DNA of 64,000 nucleotides from Streptomyces sp. NBC_00377 (GTDB taxonomy: Bacteria; Actinomycetota; Actinomycetes; Streptomycetales; Streptomycetaceae), in NCBI RefSeq assembly GCF_036075115.1, contig NZ_CP107958.1, forward strand, positions 4,340,001 through 4,404,000, written 5' to 3'. This document shows, one piece after another, positions 32,603 through 41,160 of this stretch (position 1 is the stretch's first letter; every line of letters starts with the position of its first letter). The translations under genes were made by a program, and so were the position numbers. The notes beneath the pieces were generated by a model. The model was not told the DNA's origin. It did not search any database and worked only from the letters and a program-made list of their open reading frames with translations.

Positions 32603-33886
32603 CTACAGGAACGAGTTGATCTCGATCGTCTCGTCGCGTCCGGGGCCCACGCCGATCGCGGAGATCGGGGCGCCGGACATCTCCTCCAGCGCCTTGACGT
32701 ACGACTGGGCGTTCTTCGGCAGGTCGGAGAACGACTTCGCCTTGGTGATGTCCTCGGACCAGCCGGGCAGCGACTCGTAGATCGGCTTCGCGTGGTGGAA
32801 GTCGCTCTGCGAGTACGGCAGTTCCTCGACCCGCTTGCCGTCGATCTCGTACGCCACGCAGACCGGGATCTGCTCCCAGCCGGTCAGGACGTCCAGCTTG
32901 GTCAGGAAGAAGTCCGTCAGGCCGTTCACGCGGGTCGCGTAGCGGGCGATGACCGCGTCGAACCAGCCGCAGCGGCGGTCACGGCCGGTCGTCACGCCCC
33001 GCTCGCCGCCGATGCGCCGCAACGCCTCGCCGTCCTCGTCGAGGAGCTCGGTCGGGAAGGGGCCCGAGCCGACACGGGTCGTGTACGCCTTCAGGATGCC
33101 GATGACCCGGCCGATCTTCGTCGGACCCACGCCCGCACCCGTGCAGGCGCCGCCCGCGGTCGGGTTGGACGAGGTGACGAAGGGGTACGTGCCGTGGTCG
33201 ATGTCGAGGAGCGTGCCCTGACCGCCCTCGAAGAGGACGACCTTGTCCTCGTCCAGGGCCTGGTTGAGGACCAGGACCGTGTCGGTGACGTACGGAGCGA
33301 GCTTCTCCGCGTAGCCGAGCAGTTCCTCGACGACCTGGTCGACGGCGATCGCGCGGCGGTTGTACAGCTTGGTGAGCAGCTGGTTCTTGGCGTCGAGCGC
33401 CGCCTCGACCTTCTGCGTGAGGATCGACTCGTCGTACAGGTCCTGGACCCGGATGCCGACGCGGTTGATCTTGTCGGCGTATGTCGGACCGATACCGCGG
33501 CCGGTGGTGCCGATCTTGCGCTTTCCGAGGAAGCGTTCCGTCACCTTGTCGACAGTGACGTTGTACGGGGTGATGATGTGCGCGTTGCCGCTGATCAGCA
33601 GCTTCGACGTATCGACGCCGCGCTCGTTCAGACCGCTCAGCTCGGAGAGCAGGACCGACGGGTCGACAACGACACCGTTACCGATGACCGGCGTACAGCC
33701 GGGTGACAGGATTCCGGAAGGGAGCAGGTGGAGTGCGTACTTCTGGTCGCCCACGACGACCGTGTGGCCGGCGTTGTTGCCGCCCTGGTAGCGCACTACG
33801 TAATCCACCGAGCCACCGAGAAGGTCGGTGGCCTTTCCCTTGCCTTCGTCACCCCACTGAGCACCGAGCAGCACAAGTGCGGGCAC
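32603..33886 (-). CDS. purA: Adenylosuccinate synthetase
   Basis: A 427-residue enzyme joining IMP and aspartate with GTP to give adenylosuccinate, the first committed step to AMP. The P-loop-like QWGDEGKGK (residues 10-18), [23 protein letters not shown], the substrate loop [11 protein letters not shown] and GWFDAV are all intact. The start is GTG 33886 with aagggg nine bases upstream. The leader holds four hairpins, suggesting RNA-level control (separate entries). Confidence 0.98.
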   Translation of the reverse strand: MPALVLLGAQWGDEGKGKATDLLGGSVDYVVRYQGGNNAGHTVVVGDQKYALHLLPSGILSPGCTPVIGNGVVVDPSVLLSELSGLNERGVDTSKLLISGNAHIITPYNVTVDKVTERFLGKRKIGTTGRGIGPTYADKINRVGIRVQDLYDESILTQKVEAALDAKNQLLTKLYNRRAIAVDQVVEELLGYAEKLAPYVTDTVLVLNQALDEDKVVLFEGGQGTLLDIDHGTYPFVTSSNPTAGGACTGAGVGPTKIGRVIGILKAYTTRVGSGPFPTELLDEDGEALRRIGGERGVTTGRDRRCGWFDAVIARYATRVNGLTDFFLTKLDVLTGWEQIPVCVAYEIDGKRVEELPYSQSDFHHAKPIYESLPGWSEDITKAKSFSDLPKNAQSYVKALEEMSGAPISAIGVGPGRDETIEINSFL

Positions 33887-33934
33887 GCGCGTACACCCCT
33901 TCCGGGTGGGGCATGTCCAAGGCCAGGGGCGTAC

Positions 33935-34050
33935 GCGGTGGCTCATTCCACCGCGTGCACCACGTGCACGGCGACCGCCGTCGGTCGCCGCTTGCCGGAC
34001 CCGGATGCCCCGGAATAGACCAAGCCCCTGGCGCAATAGCGCAAGGGGCT
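33935..34050 (-). promoter_or_regulatory. Structured purA leader with four successive hairpins
   Basis: Four inverted repeats lie within 120 bp upstream of purA. They are gcggtgg/ccaccgc (33935-33941, 33948-33954); cgtgcac/gtgcacg (33954-33960, 33964-33970); ggcgaccg/cggtcgcc (33970-33977, 33982-33989); and agcccct...gcgc/gcgc...aggggct (34023-34034, 34039-34050). All arms pair perfectly except one internal mismatch in the last. A TAGCAT -10-like box (34068-34063, minus) would place them all in the purA 5' leader. A riboswitch, attenuator or protein-binding leader is possible. Confidence 0.5.
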
Positions 34051-34092
34051 CTTGCACAAAGATGCTACCCGAGGAAGCGAGGCAGGACCGAG

Positions 34093-34962
34093 GTGGCGAC
34101 TTCTCCGACGCCCGATCAGCTGCTGGTGATCATCGATCCGGCCGCCCGGCGCACGGACGGGGAGTCCGTACGAATCGCGAAAGACGTGCTCAGCGCGGGT
34201 GCGGCGAGTACGAAGGTGTGCCTCCCCGAGGGCCCCGAGGAGTTCGCCCGGGTACTGGCGCGGCGGGGGTCGAGGCGGCCGGTGGTCATCGGCGACGACC
34301 GTGCGCTGATGCGGGCGGTGGGCCTGCTGCACCGGCAGCGGACCATGGCCGAATGTGTGCTGTCGGTGGTGCCGGTGGGCGCGTCCCTGGGCGTCGCGCA
34401 CGCCCTCGGGGTGCCCACGGGGGCCGTGGCGGCTGCCCGGGCCGTCCTGGACGGCGCCGAGCGGCGTCTGGACGTACTGGTGGACGACAGCGACGGTGTG
34501 GTGCTGGGCGCGCTGCGGATCCCGCCGGTGCCGCTCGCTCCGCAGCCGGAGCCGGCCGTGGCCGAGGCCGGGCTCACCGACGGCGGCCGTCCCTGGCTGC
34601 GGACGTACCACTCCCTGTTCCGGACGTGGGTGCCGCCACGGCCGTCCCGGCTCTCTCCCGCCGACGTCCCGCCCGGCCCGGCCCGGCTGCGGATCGAGGT
34701 GGACGGGGTGACGCTGGTCGACCTCGACCAGCCGGTGGAGGCCGTCTCGGTGACCCCGGGGCCCTCCGGCACGGCGGTCGTGGAGGTCCGGCCGCTGTCC
34801 CTGGGAGCGGTCGCGGCGCCCCTGGAGGCCAGGGGACGCACCGTGACCGTCTCGGGCGCGGACTTCCGCTACCGGGCGGACGCGATGGTCGCGGGGCCGG
34901 TACGACGGCGCACCTGGACGGTCCGGGAGGGGGCGCTGGGACTGATGCTGCCGGGGCGGTGA
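34093..34962 (+). CDS. Diacylglycerol-kinase-like protein with a degenerate nucleotide motif
   Basis: A 289-residue protein starting at GTG 34093 ([20 protein letters not shown]). The overall layout, an N-terminal Rossmann-like half ([23 protein letters not shown]) and a C-terminal beta-rich half ([32 protein letters not shown]), resembles the DAGK/LCB5/NAD-kinase superfamily. The usual GGDGT nucleotide loop is replaced by [11 protein letters not shown]. It may be a pseudo-kinase or bind a different ligand. It is divergent from purA and soluble. Confidence 0.6.
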   Translation: MATSPTPDQLLVIIDPAARRTDGESVRIAKDVLSAGAASTKVCLPEGPEEFARVLARRGSRRPVVIGDDRALMRAVGLLHRQRTMAECVLSVVPVGASLGVAHALGVPTGAVAAARAVLDGAERRLDVLVDDSDGVVLGALRIPPVPLAPQPEPAVAEAGLTDGGRPWLRTYHSLFRTWVPPRPSRLSPADVPPGPARLRIEVDGVTLVDLDQPVEAVSVTPGPSGTAVVEVRPLSLGAVAAPLEARGRTVTVSGADFRYRADAMVAGPVRRRTWTVREGALGLMLPGR

Positions 34963-35197
34963 GACGGGCCCGCCGTGGTCCTTCGGGGCCCCGGCACCGG
35001 TGGAGGCAGTACCTCCTCGACCACGGCGACAGGACGAAGTCCCCCTTGCTGATCTCGGCCTCGCAGCCGTCCGGCACGATCACCGCGCCGAGGACGTCCG
35101 GCGGTTCTCGAAGCCGTGGGGGCCGGTGCCGTTCATCGTCGGCCGCCCCGTCCTCGACGGCGTGATGCGCCGTCCCCTCCCACGGAACAGCCGCCGC

Positions 35198-36055
35198 TCA
35201 CGGCAGTCGCCCGACCACGGCCTCGTCATCGGAATCGTCCTTCAGGGCCACCCCCGTACGCCCCAGCTCCCGCGCCCGCGCCAGCAGCGCCGCCAGCTTC
35301 CCCGCCGCCGTCTCGTAGTCCAGGCCCAGTGGCGGCCGGATGTTGGACAGGCAGTTGCGGTCGGCGTCCGTGGTGACGCCCGGCACGGGCCGGTGGGTCA
35401 GGTACGCGCCCAGGGAGTCCGCCGCCGACATGCCGGGGCGTTCACCGACGAGGAGCACCACGGCCGTGGCGCCCATGGCGTGCGCGATGTCGTCCCCGAG
35501 GGCCACCCGGGCCTGTTCGGCGAGGACGACGGGCGCCACCCGGGTGCCGGACGGCAACCGCTCGGTCGTCGCCCGGACCATCGCCGCGGCGTGTTCGTGC
35601 ACCGCCCGGCTGGAGAGCCCGTCGGCGACCACGAAGACGACGTCCCACTCGCCTGCGGGCAGATGAGCCCGGTCGACGGGGTTCAGCCGGCGGCCCAGGT
35701 CGGGGCGCTGGAGGTAGGTGAGACGGTCCGGGGCGGCACTGCGGACCCGGACCACCGAGGTGCCGGTCAGCCGCGCCGCCACCGCGTCCGGGTCGAACGG
35801 CGAGTGCACCGCGTCCCGGGCGGCGGCGTGCGCGGCCTGGAGCTCCAGGCGGTGCCGGGTGGGCAGCGCCGAACCGGCCCGGCCCAGGCCGATACGCGCC
35901 TGGGTGCGCAGACGCAGGGCCGCCCACAACTCGCCCTGATGGTCGGTGCCCTGACTTTCGACCACCTGGTTGCCGGCGACCCGCTTGTCGGTGACCTGGT
36001 TGTCGGTGGCCGGGCTGTCGGTGGCCCGACTGTCGGTGGCCTGGCTGATGGTCAT
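35198..36055 (-). CDS. eutC: Ethanolamine ammonia-lyase small subunit
   Basis: A 285-residue subunit. The conserved core has LRLRTQARIGLGRAGSALPT, HAAARDAVHSPFD and WDVVFVVADGLSSRAV, then VVLAEQARVALGDDIAHAMG, VVLLVGERPGMSAADSLGAYL and DADRNCLSNIRPPLGL, all typical of EutC. With EutB it uses adenosylcobalamin to split ethanolamine into acetaldehyde and ammonia. The N-terminal 40 residues are a low-complexity ATDS-type repeat from a 12-bp DNA repeat. Its ATG overlaps the eutB stop (ATGA). Confidence 0.95.
   Translation of the reverse strand: MTISQATDSRATDSPATDNQVTDKRVAGNQVVESQGTDHQGELWAALRLRTQARIGLGRAGSALPTRHRLELQAAHAAARDAVHSPFDPDAVAARLTGTSVVRVRSAAPDRLTYLQRPDLGRRLNPVDRAHLPAGEWDVVFVVADGLSSRAVHEHAAAMVRATTERLPSGTRVAPVVLAEQARVALGDDIAHAMGATAVVLLVGERPGMSAADSLGAYLTHRPVPGVTTDADRNCLSNIRPPLGLDYETAAGKLAALLARARELGRTGVALKDDSDDEAVVGRLP
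35990..36050 (-). repeat. Degenerate 12-15 bp repeats in the eutC 5' end
   Basis: The sequence ctgtcggtggcc and variants recur about four times, encoding the TDSRATDSPATDN N-terminal extension of EutC. The extension is outside the conserved core. Confidence 0.6.
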
Positions 36056-37485
36056 GCGGCGAGCTCCCGTCCGTCCGCGCGTCCCGTGCGCCCTGCGCGC
36101 CCGGTGGTGGCGATCTCCGTCAGCGGATGGGCCGTGCCGGACAGCTCGCGGATGCCGCCACGCGGGTCCAGCAGCCCGATCGAATCCAGCCACGCCTCGA
36201 ACTCCGGCGCCGGGCGCAGCCCCAGCACCTCCCGCAGGTACAACGCGTCGTGGTAGGAGGCCGACTGGTAGTTGAGCATGATGTCGTCGCCGCCCGGCGT
36301 GCAGATCACGAACGAGGCCCCGGCCACGCCGAGCATCGTCAGCATCGTGGCGATGTCGTCGTCATCGGCGTCGGCGTGGTTCGTGTAGCAGATGTCCAGG
36401 CCCATGGGCAGGCCGAGCAGCTTGCCGCAGAAGTGGTCCTCGAGGGCCGCGCGCAGGATCTGCCGGCCGTCGTAGAGGTACTCCGGGCCGATGAAGCCGA
36501 CGACCGTGTTCACCAGCAACGGGTCGTACCGCCGGGCGACCGCGTACGCCCGCGCCTCGACCGTCTGCTGGTCGACCCCGTGGTGCGCGCCGGCCGAGAG
36601 GGCGCTGCCCTGCCCGGTCTCGAAGTACATGACGTTCCGGCCGACCGTCCCCCGCTCCAGCGCCAGCGCCGCCTCGTACGCTTCGTCCAGCAGGCCGAGG
36701 GTGACCCCGAAGGAGGCGTTCGCGGTCTGGGTGCCGGCGATGGACTGGAAGACGAGGTCGACGGGGGCGCCCCGCTCCATCAGGTCCACGCTGGTGGTGA
36801 CGTGGCACAGCACGCAGGACTGGGTGGGGATCGCGTACCGCCCGATCACCCCGTCGAGCAGTTCCAGCAGGTCCCGTACGGCCTTCGGGCTGTCGGTGGC
36901 CGGGTTGACGCCGATCACCGCGTCGCCCGAGCCCAGCAGGAGGCCGTCGAGGAGGGCGGCGGCGACACCGGCCGGGTCATCGGTCGGGTGGTTGGGCTGG
37001 AGCCGGGTGGCCAGCCGTCCCGGCAGCCCGATGGTCGAGCGGAACGCGGTCACCACCCGCACCTTCCGCGCCACGGCCACCAGATCCGCGTTCCCCATGA
37101 GCTTGCAGACCGCGGCCGCCATCTCCGGGGTGAGACCCGGGGCGAGAGCGGCCAGTGTCACCGCGTCCGCCGCCTCCGACAGGAGCCACTCCCGCAGCTC
37201 CCCGACCGTCATCGACGCCACCGGCGCGAAGGCGGCCGGGTCGTGGGTGTCGAGGATGAGCCGGGTGACGTCGTCGTCCTCGTAGGGGACCAGGGGCCGG
37301 GTCAGGAAGTCGGTCAGCGGCGTCTCCGCCAGCGCCCAGCGCGCCGCGACCCGCTGCCGGGCGTCCCGGGCCGCGAGACCGGCCAGGCGGTCGCCGGAGC
37401 GTTCGGGGCTCGCGGCGGCGAGCAGCCGGGCGAGCGAGTCGAAGCGGTACCGCTCGCCGCCGAGGGTGGAGGTGTAGGCGCTCAT
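36052..37485 (-). CDS. eutB: Ethanolamine ammonia-lyase large subunit
   Basis: A 477-residue catalytic subunit. MSAYTSTLGGERYRFDSL is the usual start (ATG 37485). Family motifs include VGELREWLLSEAADAVTLA, GLTPEMAAAVCKLMGNADL, LLGSGDAVIGVNPATDS, FQSIAGTQTANASFGV, FETGQGSALSAGAHHGVDQQ and CYTNHADADDDD. With EutC and adenosylcobalamin it converts ethanolamine to acetaldehyde and ammonia. There are no microcompartment genes nearby, so the pathway is the simple cytosolic kind. It is divergent from a probable ethanolamine permease. Confidence 0.96.
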   Translation of the reverse strand: MSAYTSTLGGERYRFDSLARLLAAASPERSGDRLAGLAARDARQRVAARWALAETPLTDFLTRPLVPYEDDDVTRLILDTHDPAAFAPVASMTVGELREWLLSEAADAVTLAALAPGLTPEMAAAVCKLMGNADLVAVARKVRVVTAFRSTIGLPGRLATRLQPNHPTDDPAGVAAALLDGLLLGSGDAVIGVNPATDSPKAVRDLLELLDGVIGRYAIPTQSCVLCHVTTSVDLMERGAPVDLVFQSIAGTQTANASFGVTLGLLDEAYEAALALERGTVGRNVMYFETGQGSALSAGAHHGVDQQTVEARAYAVARRYDPLLVNTVVGFIGPEYLYDGRQILRAALEDHFCGKLLGLPMGLDICYTNHADADDDDIATMLTMLGVAGASFVICTPGGDDIMLNYQSASYHDALYLREVLGLRPAPEFEAWLDSIGLLDPRGGIRELSGTAHPLTEIATTGRAGRTGRADGRELAA

Positions 37486-37515
37486 GGCGGCGACCGTACG
37501 AGGTGCGTGTTGCCG

Positions 37516-37541
37516 CCAGATTTCTAAAGGTCTGGTTGACA
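37516..37541. promoter_or_regulatory. eutBC/permease divergent control region
   Basis: A partial inverted repeat ccaga-N10-tctgg (37516-37535) is followed directly by a consensus TTGACA -35 box (37536-37541) reading towards the permease. The region is AT-rich for this genome. No matching -10 was found at 16-18 bp. Confidence 0.4.
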
Positions 37542-37634
37542 AGTATTTAACGTCCCGATGCCCTTGACCGACTCATTCGGGCTGAAGAGTTCCGGTCCAG
37601 CACACCCGTGCAGGACCAGGAGAGGGGCCACCCG

Positions 37635-39155
37635 ATGGCAGTGGACGAGGGCGTCGCCCCGGCGGCGGACACAGCGGCGAAACCGGGCGGAGAAGGTGCC
37701 GTTCACCGGCTCAAACCGAACGCCATCGGCCTGCTCGGGGTGGTCTTCATGGCCGTCGCGACGGCCGCGCCGATCACCGCGATGACCGGCAACGTGCCCT
37801 TCATGGTGTCGTCGGGCAACGGCATCGGCGCCCCGGCGAGCTACCTCGTCGCAATGGTCGTCCTGGCGATCTTTTCCGTCGGCTTCACCTCGATGGCGAA
37901 GCACATCACTTCGACGGGCGCCTTCTACGGCTTCATCTCCTACGGCCTCGGCCGCTCGGTCGGACTCGCCTCGGGACTGCTCGCGACCTTCGCGTACGTG
38001 GTGTTCGAGCCGGCGCTGATCGGCATCTTCTCGACCTTCGCCACCACCACCCTGCACGACCAGACGGGCCTCGACATCCCCTGGTGGGCGTTCGCGGTGC
38101 TGATGCTCGCGGTCAACGCGACGGGCACCTGGTTCGGCGTCTCCGTCGCCGAGAAGCTGCTCGTCGTCCTGCTCGCCACCGAGGTGACGATCCTCGCGGC
38201 CATGGCGGTCTCGGTCGCCTTCCACGGCGGCGGCCCGGACGGCTTCAGCGTCGACCCGGTCAACCCGGTCAACGCCTTCAAGGGGACCAGCGCGGGCCTC
38301 GGACTCTTCTTCGCCTTCTGGTCCTGGGTCGGCTTCGAGTCGACGGCGATGTACGGCGAGGAGTCACGCAACCCGAAGAAGATCATCCCCAAGGCCACGA
38401 TGATCTCGGTGCTGGGCGTCGGCGTCTTCTACGTCTTCGTCTCCTGGATGGCCATCACGGGCACCGGACAGTCGTCGGCCGTGAAGGTCGCCACCGACGA
38501 TCCGCTCGGCCTGTTCTTCGGCCCCACCGAGCGGTACGTCGGGCACTGGGCCGTCGACGTCATGCAGTGGCTGATGATCACCGGTTCGCTGGCCTGCGGC
38601 ATGGCCTTCCACAACTGTGCCGCCCGCTACATGTACGCGCTGGGCCGCGAGGGCGTACTGCCCTCCCTGAAGAACACCGTCGGCCGCACCCATGACCGGC
38701 ACGGCTCCCCGCACATCGCGGGCCTGGTGCAGACCGTCGTATCGGCCGTTCTGATCGGCGCGTTCTGGGCGGCGGGCAAGGACCCGTACACCGGTACGTA
38801 CGTGCTGCTCGCGATCCTCGGCACGATGGCGATCCTGGTGGTGCAGGCGGTGTGCTCCTTCGCCGTGCTGGTCTACTTCCGCTCCCACCACCCCGAGAGC
38901 CGGCACTGGTTCAGGACGTTCACCGCCCCGCTCGTCGGCGGCGTCGCCATGCTCGCCGTGGTCACGCTGCTGGTGTCCAACATGGGGGTCGCGGCGGGGC
39001 CGGAATCGGGTTCCCTGGTGCTGAAGGCGACGCCGTGGCTGGTCGCGCTGATCGCGGTGGCCGGCGTGGGCTACGCCCAGTACCTGAAGCGGCGGGACCC
39101 GTCCCGCTACCTGCTGCTGGGACGGACGGTGCTGGAGGAGACGAAGGAGCGCTGA
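37635..39155 (+). CDS. APC-family amino acid/ethanolamine permease
   Basis: A 506-residue integral membrane protein with about 12 helices. The start is ATG 37635 with an aggagagggg ribosome site (MAVDEGVAPAADTAAKPG). The first helices (GLLGVVFMAVATAAPITAMTG), STGAFYGFISYGLGRSVG and FWSWVGFESTAMYGEESRNP are APC superfamily motifs. It is divergent from eutBC, so uptake of ethanolamine is the likely job; this is context-based. Confidence 0.88.
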   Translation: MAVDEGVAPAADTAAKPGGEGAVHRLKPNAIGLLGVVFMAVATAAPITAMTGNVPFMVSSGNGIGAPASYLVAMVVLAIFSVGFTSMAKHITSTGAFYGFISYGLGRSVGLASGLLATFAYVVFEPALIGIFSTFATTTLHDQTGLDIPWWAFAVLMLAVNATGTWFGVSVAEKLLVVLLATEVTILAAMAVSVAFHGGGPDGFSVDPVNPVNAFKGTSAGLGLFFAFWSWVGFESTAMYGEESRNPKKIIPKATMISVLGVGVFYVFVSWMAITGTGQSSAVKVATDDPLGLFFGPTERYVGHWAVDVMQWLMITGSLACGMAFHNCAARYMYALGREGVLPSLKNTVGRTHDRHGSPHIAGLVQTVVSAVLIGAFWAAGKDPYTGTYVLLAILGTMAILVVQAVCSFAVLVYFRSHHPESRHWFRTFTAPLVGGVAMLAVVTLLVSNMGVAAGPESGSLVLKATPWLVALIAVAGVGYAQYLKRRDPSRYLLLGRTVLEETKER

Positions 39156-39243
39156 CCCCGGTCGTTCGCCTCGGCACACACGACGCCGGGGCGGAGTGGC
39201 CGGGGCGGGAACCCGGGGCGGCCCGCGCGCGTCCGTCCCGGGC

Positions 39244-39468
39244 ATGGGACAACGCACGCAGGCCGCCGTCGGCTGCCTCGCCATGGCTCTGGGCTGGGGC
39301 GCGGGGCTGGCGGTGTGGGCCAGAGGCGTCCGCGGCCGCTTCTGGCGTTTCGAGCAGAGCCCCGACTGGAGCGTCCTCTACGCGGAACTTCCGCTGGCCC
39401 TGCTGGGCGGAACGGCCGGAGGCCTGGCCCTGTGGGCCGTGTTCGGCCGCCTCAGAGGGTCACGCTGA
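39244..39468 (+). CDS. Small two-helix membrane protein
   Basis: A 74-residue frame starting MGQRTQAAVGCLAMALGWGA. Two hydrophobic segments (about 6-25 and 48-68) flank RGRFWRFEQSPDWSVLYAEL. Third-position GC is high, as in real genes, but no ribosome site is clear. The 3' end overlaps the convergent P450 gene by 17 bp. Function is unknown. Confidence 0.5.
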   Translation: MGQRTQAAVGCLAMALGWGAGLAVWARGVRGRFWRFEQSPDWSVLYAELPLALLGGTAGGLALWAVFGRLRGSR

Positions 39469-40669
39469 GCCCCTCCAGCCCCCGGATCACGAAGTTCGGC
39501 TTGCGCCGGGGCTCCGCCGCCAGGGCCAGGGTGGGAGCCCGTTCCAACAGTGCCGTCATGGAGGCGGCCAGCTCGATACGGGCCAGCGGGGCGCCGATGC
39601 AGTAGTGGATGCCCGCGCTGAAGGAGATGTGCGGGTTCTCGGCGCGGGTGAGGTCGAGCCGGTCCGGGTCGGCGAAGACGGCCGGATCGTGGTTCGCCGC
39701 CCCGAACAGCATCGCGATCTCGGCACCCCGGGGGATCACGGTCCCGTCGATCTCGATCTCGTCGAGCACCCACCGCTCGAAAAGCTGGAGCGGGGTGTCG
39801 TAGCGCATCAGCTCCTCGACGGCGGAAGGGACGAGCGAGTGGTCGGCGCGCAGGGCGGCCAGCTGCTCCGGGTTCCGGAACAGCGCCCACCAACCGTTGA
39901 CGGTGGCGTTCACGGTCGCCTCGTGCCCCGCGTTGAGCAGCAGCACGGCGGTCGAGATCATCTCCTGCTCGGTGAGCCGGTCACCCTCGTCGTGCGCCGC
40001 GATGAGACCGGAGATGAGATCGTCGCCGGGCTCCTCGCGCCGGGCGGCGATGAGCTCCTTCAGATACTCGGAGAACTCGACGGAGGCCCGCACGGCGCGC
40101 GTCGCCGTCTCCTTCGACGGGCTGAGCTCGTACATCCCGCAGATGTCCGCCGACCAGGGCCGCAGCGGCCCCCGGTCCGGCTCCGGGATGCCGAGCATCT
40201 CCGCGATCACGGCGACGGGCAGCGGTTCGGCGACATCGCTCAGCAGATCGCCGCCGCCCGACTCCACCAGCCGGTCCACCAGCTCCCCGGCCAGCTGCCG
40301 CACATACGGCTTGAGCCGCTCCACCGTGCGCGGGGTGAACGCCTTCGACACCAGCCGCCGGATCCGGGTGTGGTCGGGCGGCTCCAGGTCGAGCATCCCG
40401 TGATCGTTGAGCGTGTGGAAGGGCTCCTGCTCGGCCGGAGGCGCCGTCCGCCCGAAGTCCTCGTGCGTGAACCGGTGCTGATACGTCCGCCCGAGCCGCC
40501 GCTCCCGCAGCAGCGCCGAGACATCCGCGTGCCGCGGCACCAGCCACTGGTCGGTCGGCTCGTAGTAGATCACCCGCCCCCGCTCCCGCAGCTCGGCGTA
40601 CGCCGGGTAAGGGTCCGACACGAACGCGGGATCCCAGGGATCGAAGGAGAGAACGTCAACTGCTGCCAT
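39452..40669 (-). CDS. Cytochrome P450, CYP107-like
   Basis: A 405-residue soluble P450. The I-helix is LLLNAGHEATVN, the K-helix ExxR is EELMR, and the haem-binding loop is FSAGIHYCIGAPLARIE with the cysteine ligand. DLEPPDHTRIRRLVSKAFTP is the usual bacterial C-helix region. It resembles CYP107 enzymes, which hydroxylate macrolides, steroids and other lipophiles. No ferredoxin or biosynthetic genes are adjacent, so the substrate is unknown. No clear ribosome site precedes the ATG. Confidence 0.93.
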   Translation of the reverse strand: MAAVDVLSFDPWDPAFVSDPYPAYAELRERGRVIYYEPTDQWLVPRHADVSALLRERRLGRTYQHRFTHEDFGRTAPPAEQEPFHTLNDHGMLDLEPPDHTRIRRLVSKAFTPRTVERLKPYVRQLAGELVDRLVESGGGDLLSDVAEPLPVAVIAEMLGIPEPDRGPLRPWSADICGMYELSPSKETATRAVRASVEFSEYLKELIAARREEPGDDLISGLIAAHDEGDRLTEQEMISTAVLLLNAGHEATVNATVNGWWALFRNPEQLAALRADHSLVPSAVEELMRYDTPLQLFERWVLDEIEIDGTVIPRGAEIAMLFGAANHDPAVFADPDRLDLTRAENPHISFSAGIHYCIGAPLARIELAASMTALLERAPTLALAAEPRRKPNFVIRGLEGLSVTL

Positions 40670-41156
40670 GACCGGACGCTAGCCGGTGAACGGACGCCTG
40701 ACCAGGGGGGTCTTTACAGGGCACGGGTCCGGAAGGTGGGGAGCGCCCGGCACAAGGGGAGGGTCCGGCACGTGGGCAGGGTCCGGCACGTGGGCAGGGT
40801 CCGGCACGTGGGCAGGGTCCGGCACGTGGGCAGGGTCCGGCACGTGGGCAGGGTCCGGCACGTGGGGAGCGCCCGGCGCGGCGGGGGGGGGCGGGGCCGT
40901 GGCGGCGGTCACCGTGTTCCGCACCGCCCCGCACCACTCTGCCCCGCACCGCCCTGCCCCGCACCGCCCGCCGGGTAGGGGTACGGCCCGCCCTAAGGGC
41001 TGTCCCCTAATCCCTGGCGGGCGCGCGACGACAGCTACGGCACCTCGCCGCGTTGTCGGAACGCCCGAATACATCCGGTATGCGGACGTGCCTCCGCCTT
41101 GCGATGCACCGCATCTGACGCCGCGCACTGATCCACCAGGGATTACGGGACAGCCC
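40670..41156. other. Repeat-rich intergenic region between P450 and response regulator
   Basis: This 487-bp stretch holds an 18-bp tandem repeat array (40751-40876), GC-rich dodecamer-like repeats (gccccgcaccgc variants, 40918-40970) and a MITE-like element (40993-41160). Open frames across it on both strands are products of the repeats and I do not accept them as genes. Confidence 0.7.
40751..40876. repeat. 18-bp tandem repeat array
   Basis: The unit cacgtgggcagggtccgg is repeated five times exactly (40769-40858) with one degenerate copy on each side. Each unit contains the palindrome CACGTG. There are no spacers, so it is not a CRISPR. It lies upstream of the P450 gene and might influence its transcription. 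Confidence 0.9.
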
Positions 41157-41160
41157 TTAG
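40993..41160. mobile_element. MITE-like element with 25-bp terminal inverted repeats
   Basis: The left end ctaagggctgtcccctaatc (40993-41012, continuing ccctgg to 41017) and the right end (41136-41160, finishing gggacagcccttag) are inverted copies with 24 of 25 bases matching. The 168-bp element has no coding capacity and can fold into a long hairpin. Very similar 'gggctgtccc...' ends recur in many Streptomyces genomes (from memory). The right end supplies the TAA stop of the response regulator at 41157. Confidence 0.8.

Noticed and set aside
34963-35197. Possible gene remnant between the DAGK-like gene and eutC (minus-strand frame with CEAEISKGDFVLSPW)
   Set aside because: The stretch is short, has no start signal, and I could not tie it to any family.
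40751-40876. CRISPR array
   Set aside because: Repeats are contiguous without spacers and no cas genes are present.
40679-41128. 149-codon minus-strand frame with AHVPDP repeats, and the plus-strand frame with GSGTWA repeats
   Set aside because: Both simply translate the 18-bp tandem array and the MITE-like element; no ribosome site and no conserved flanks.
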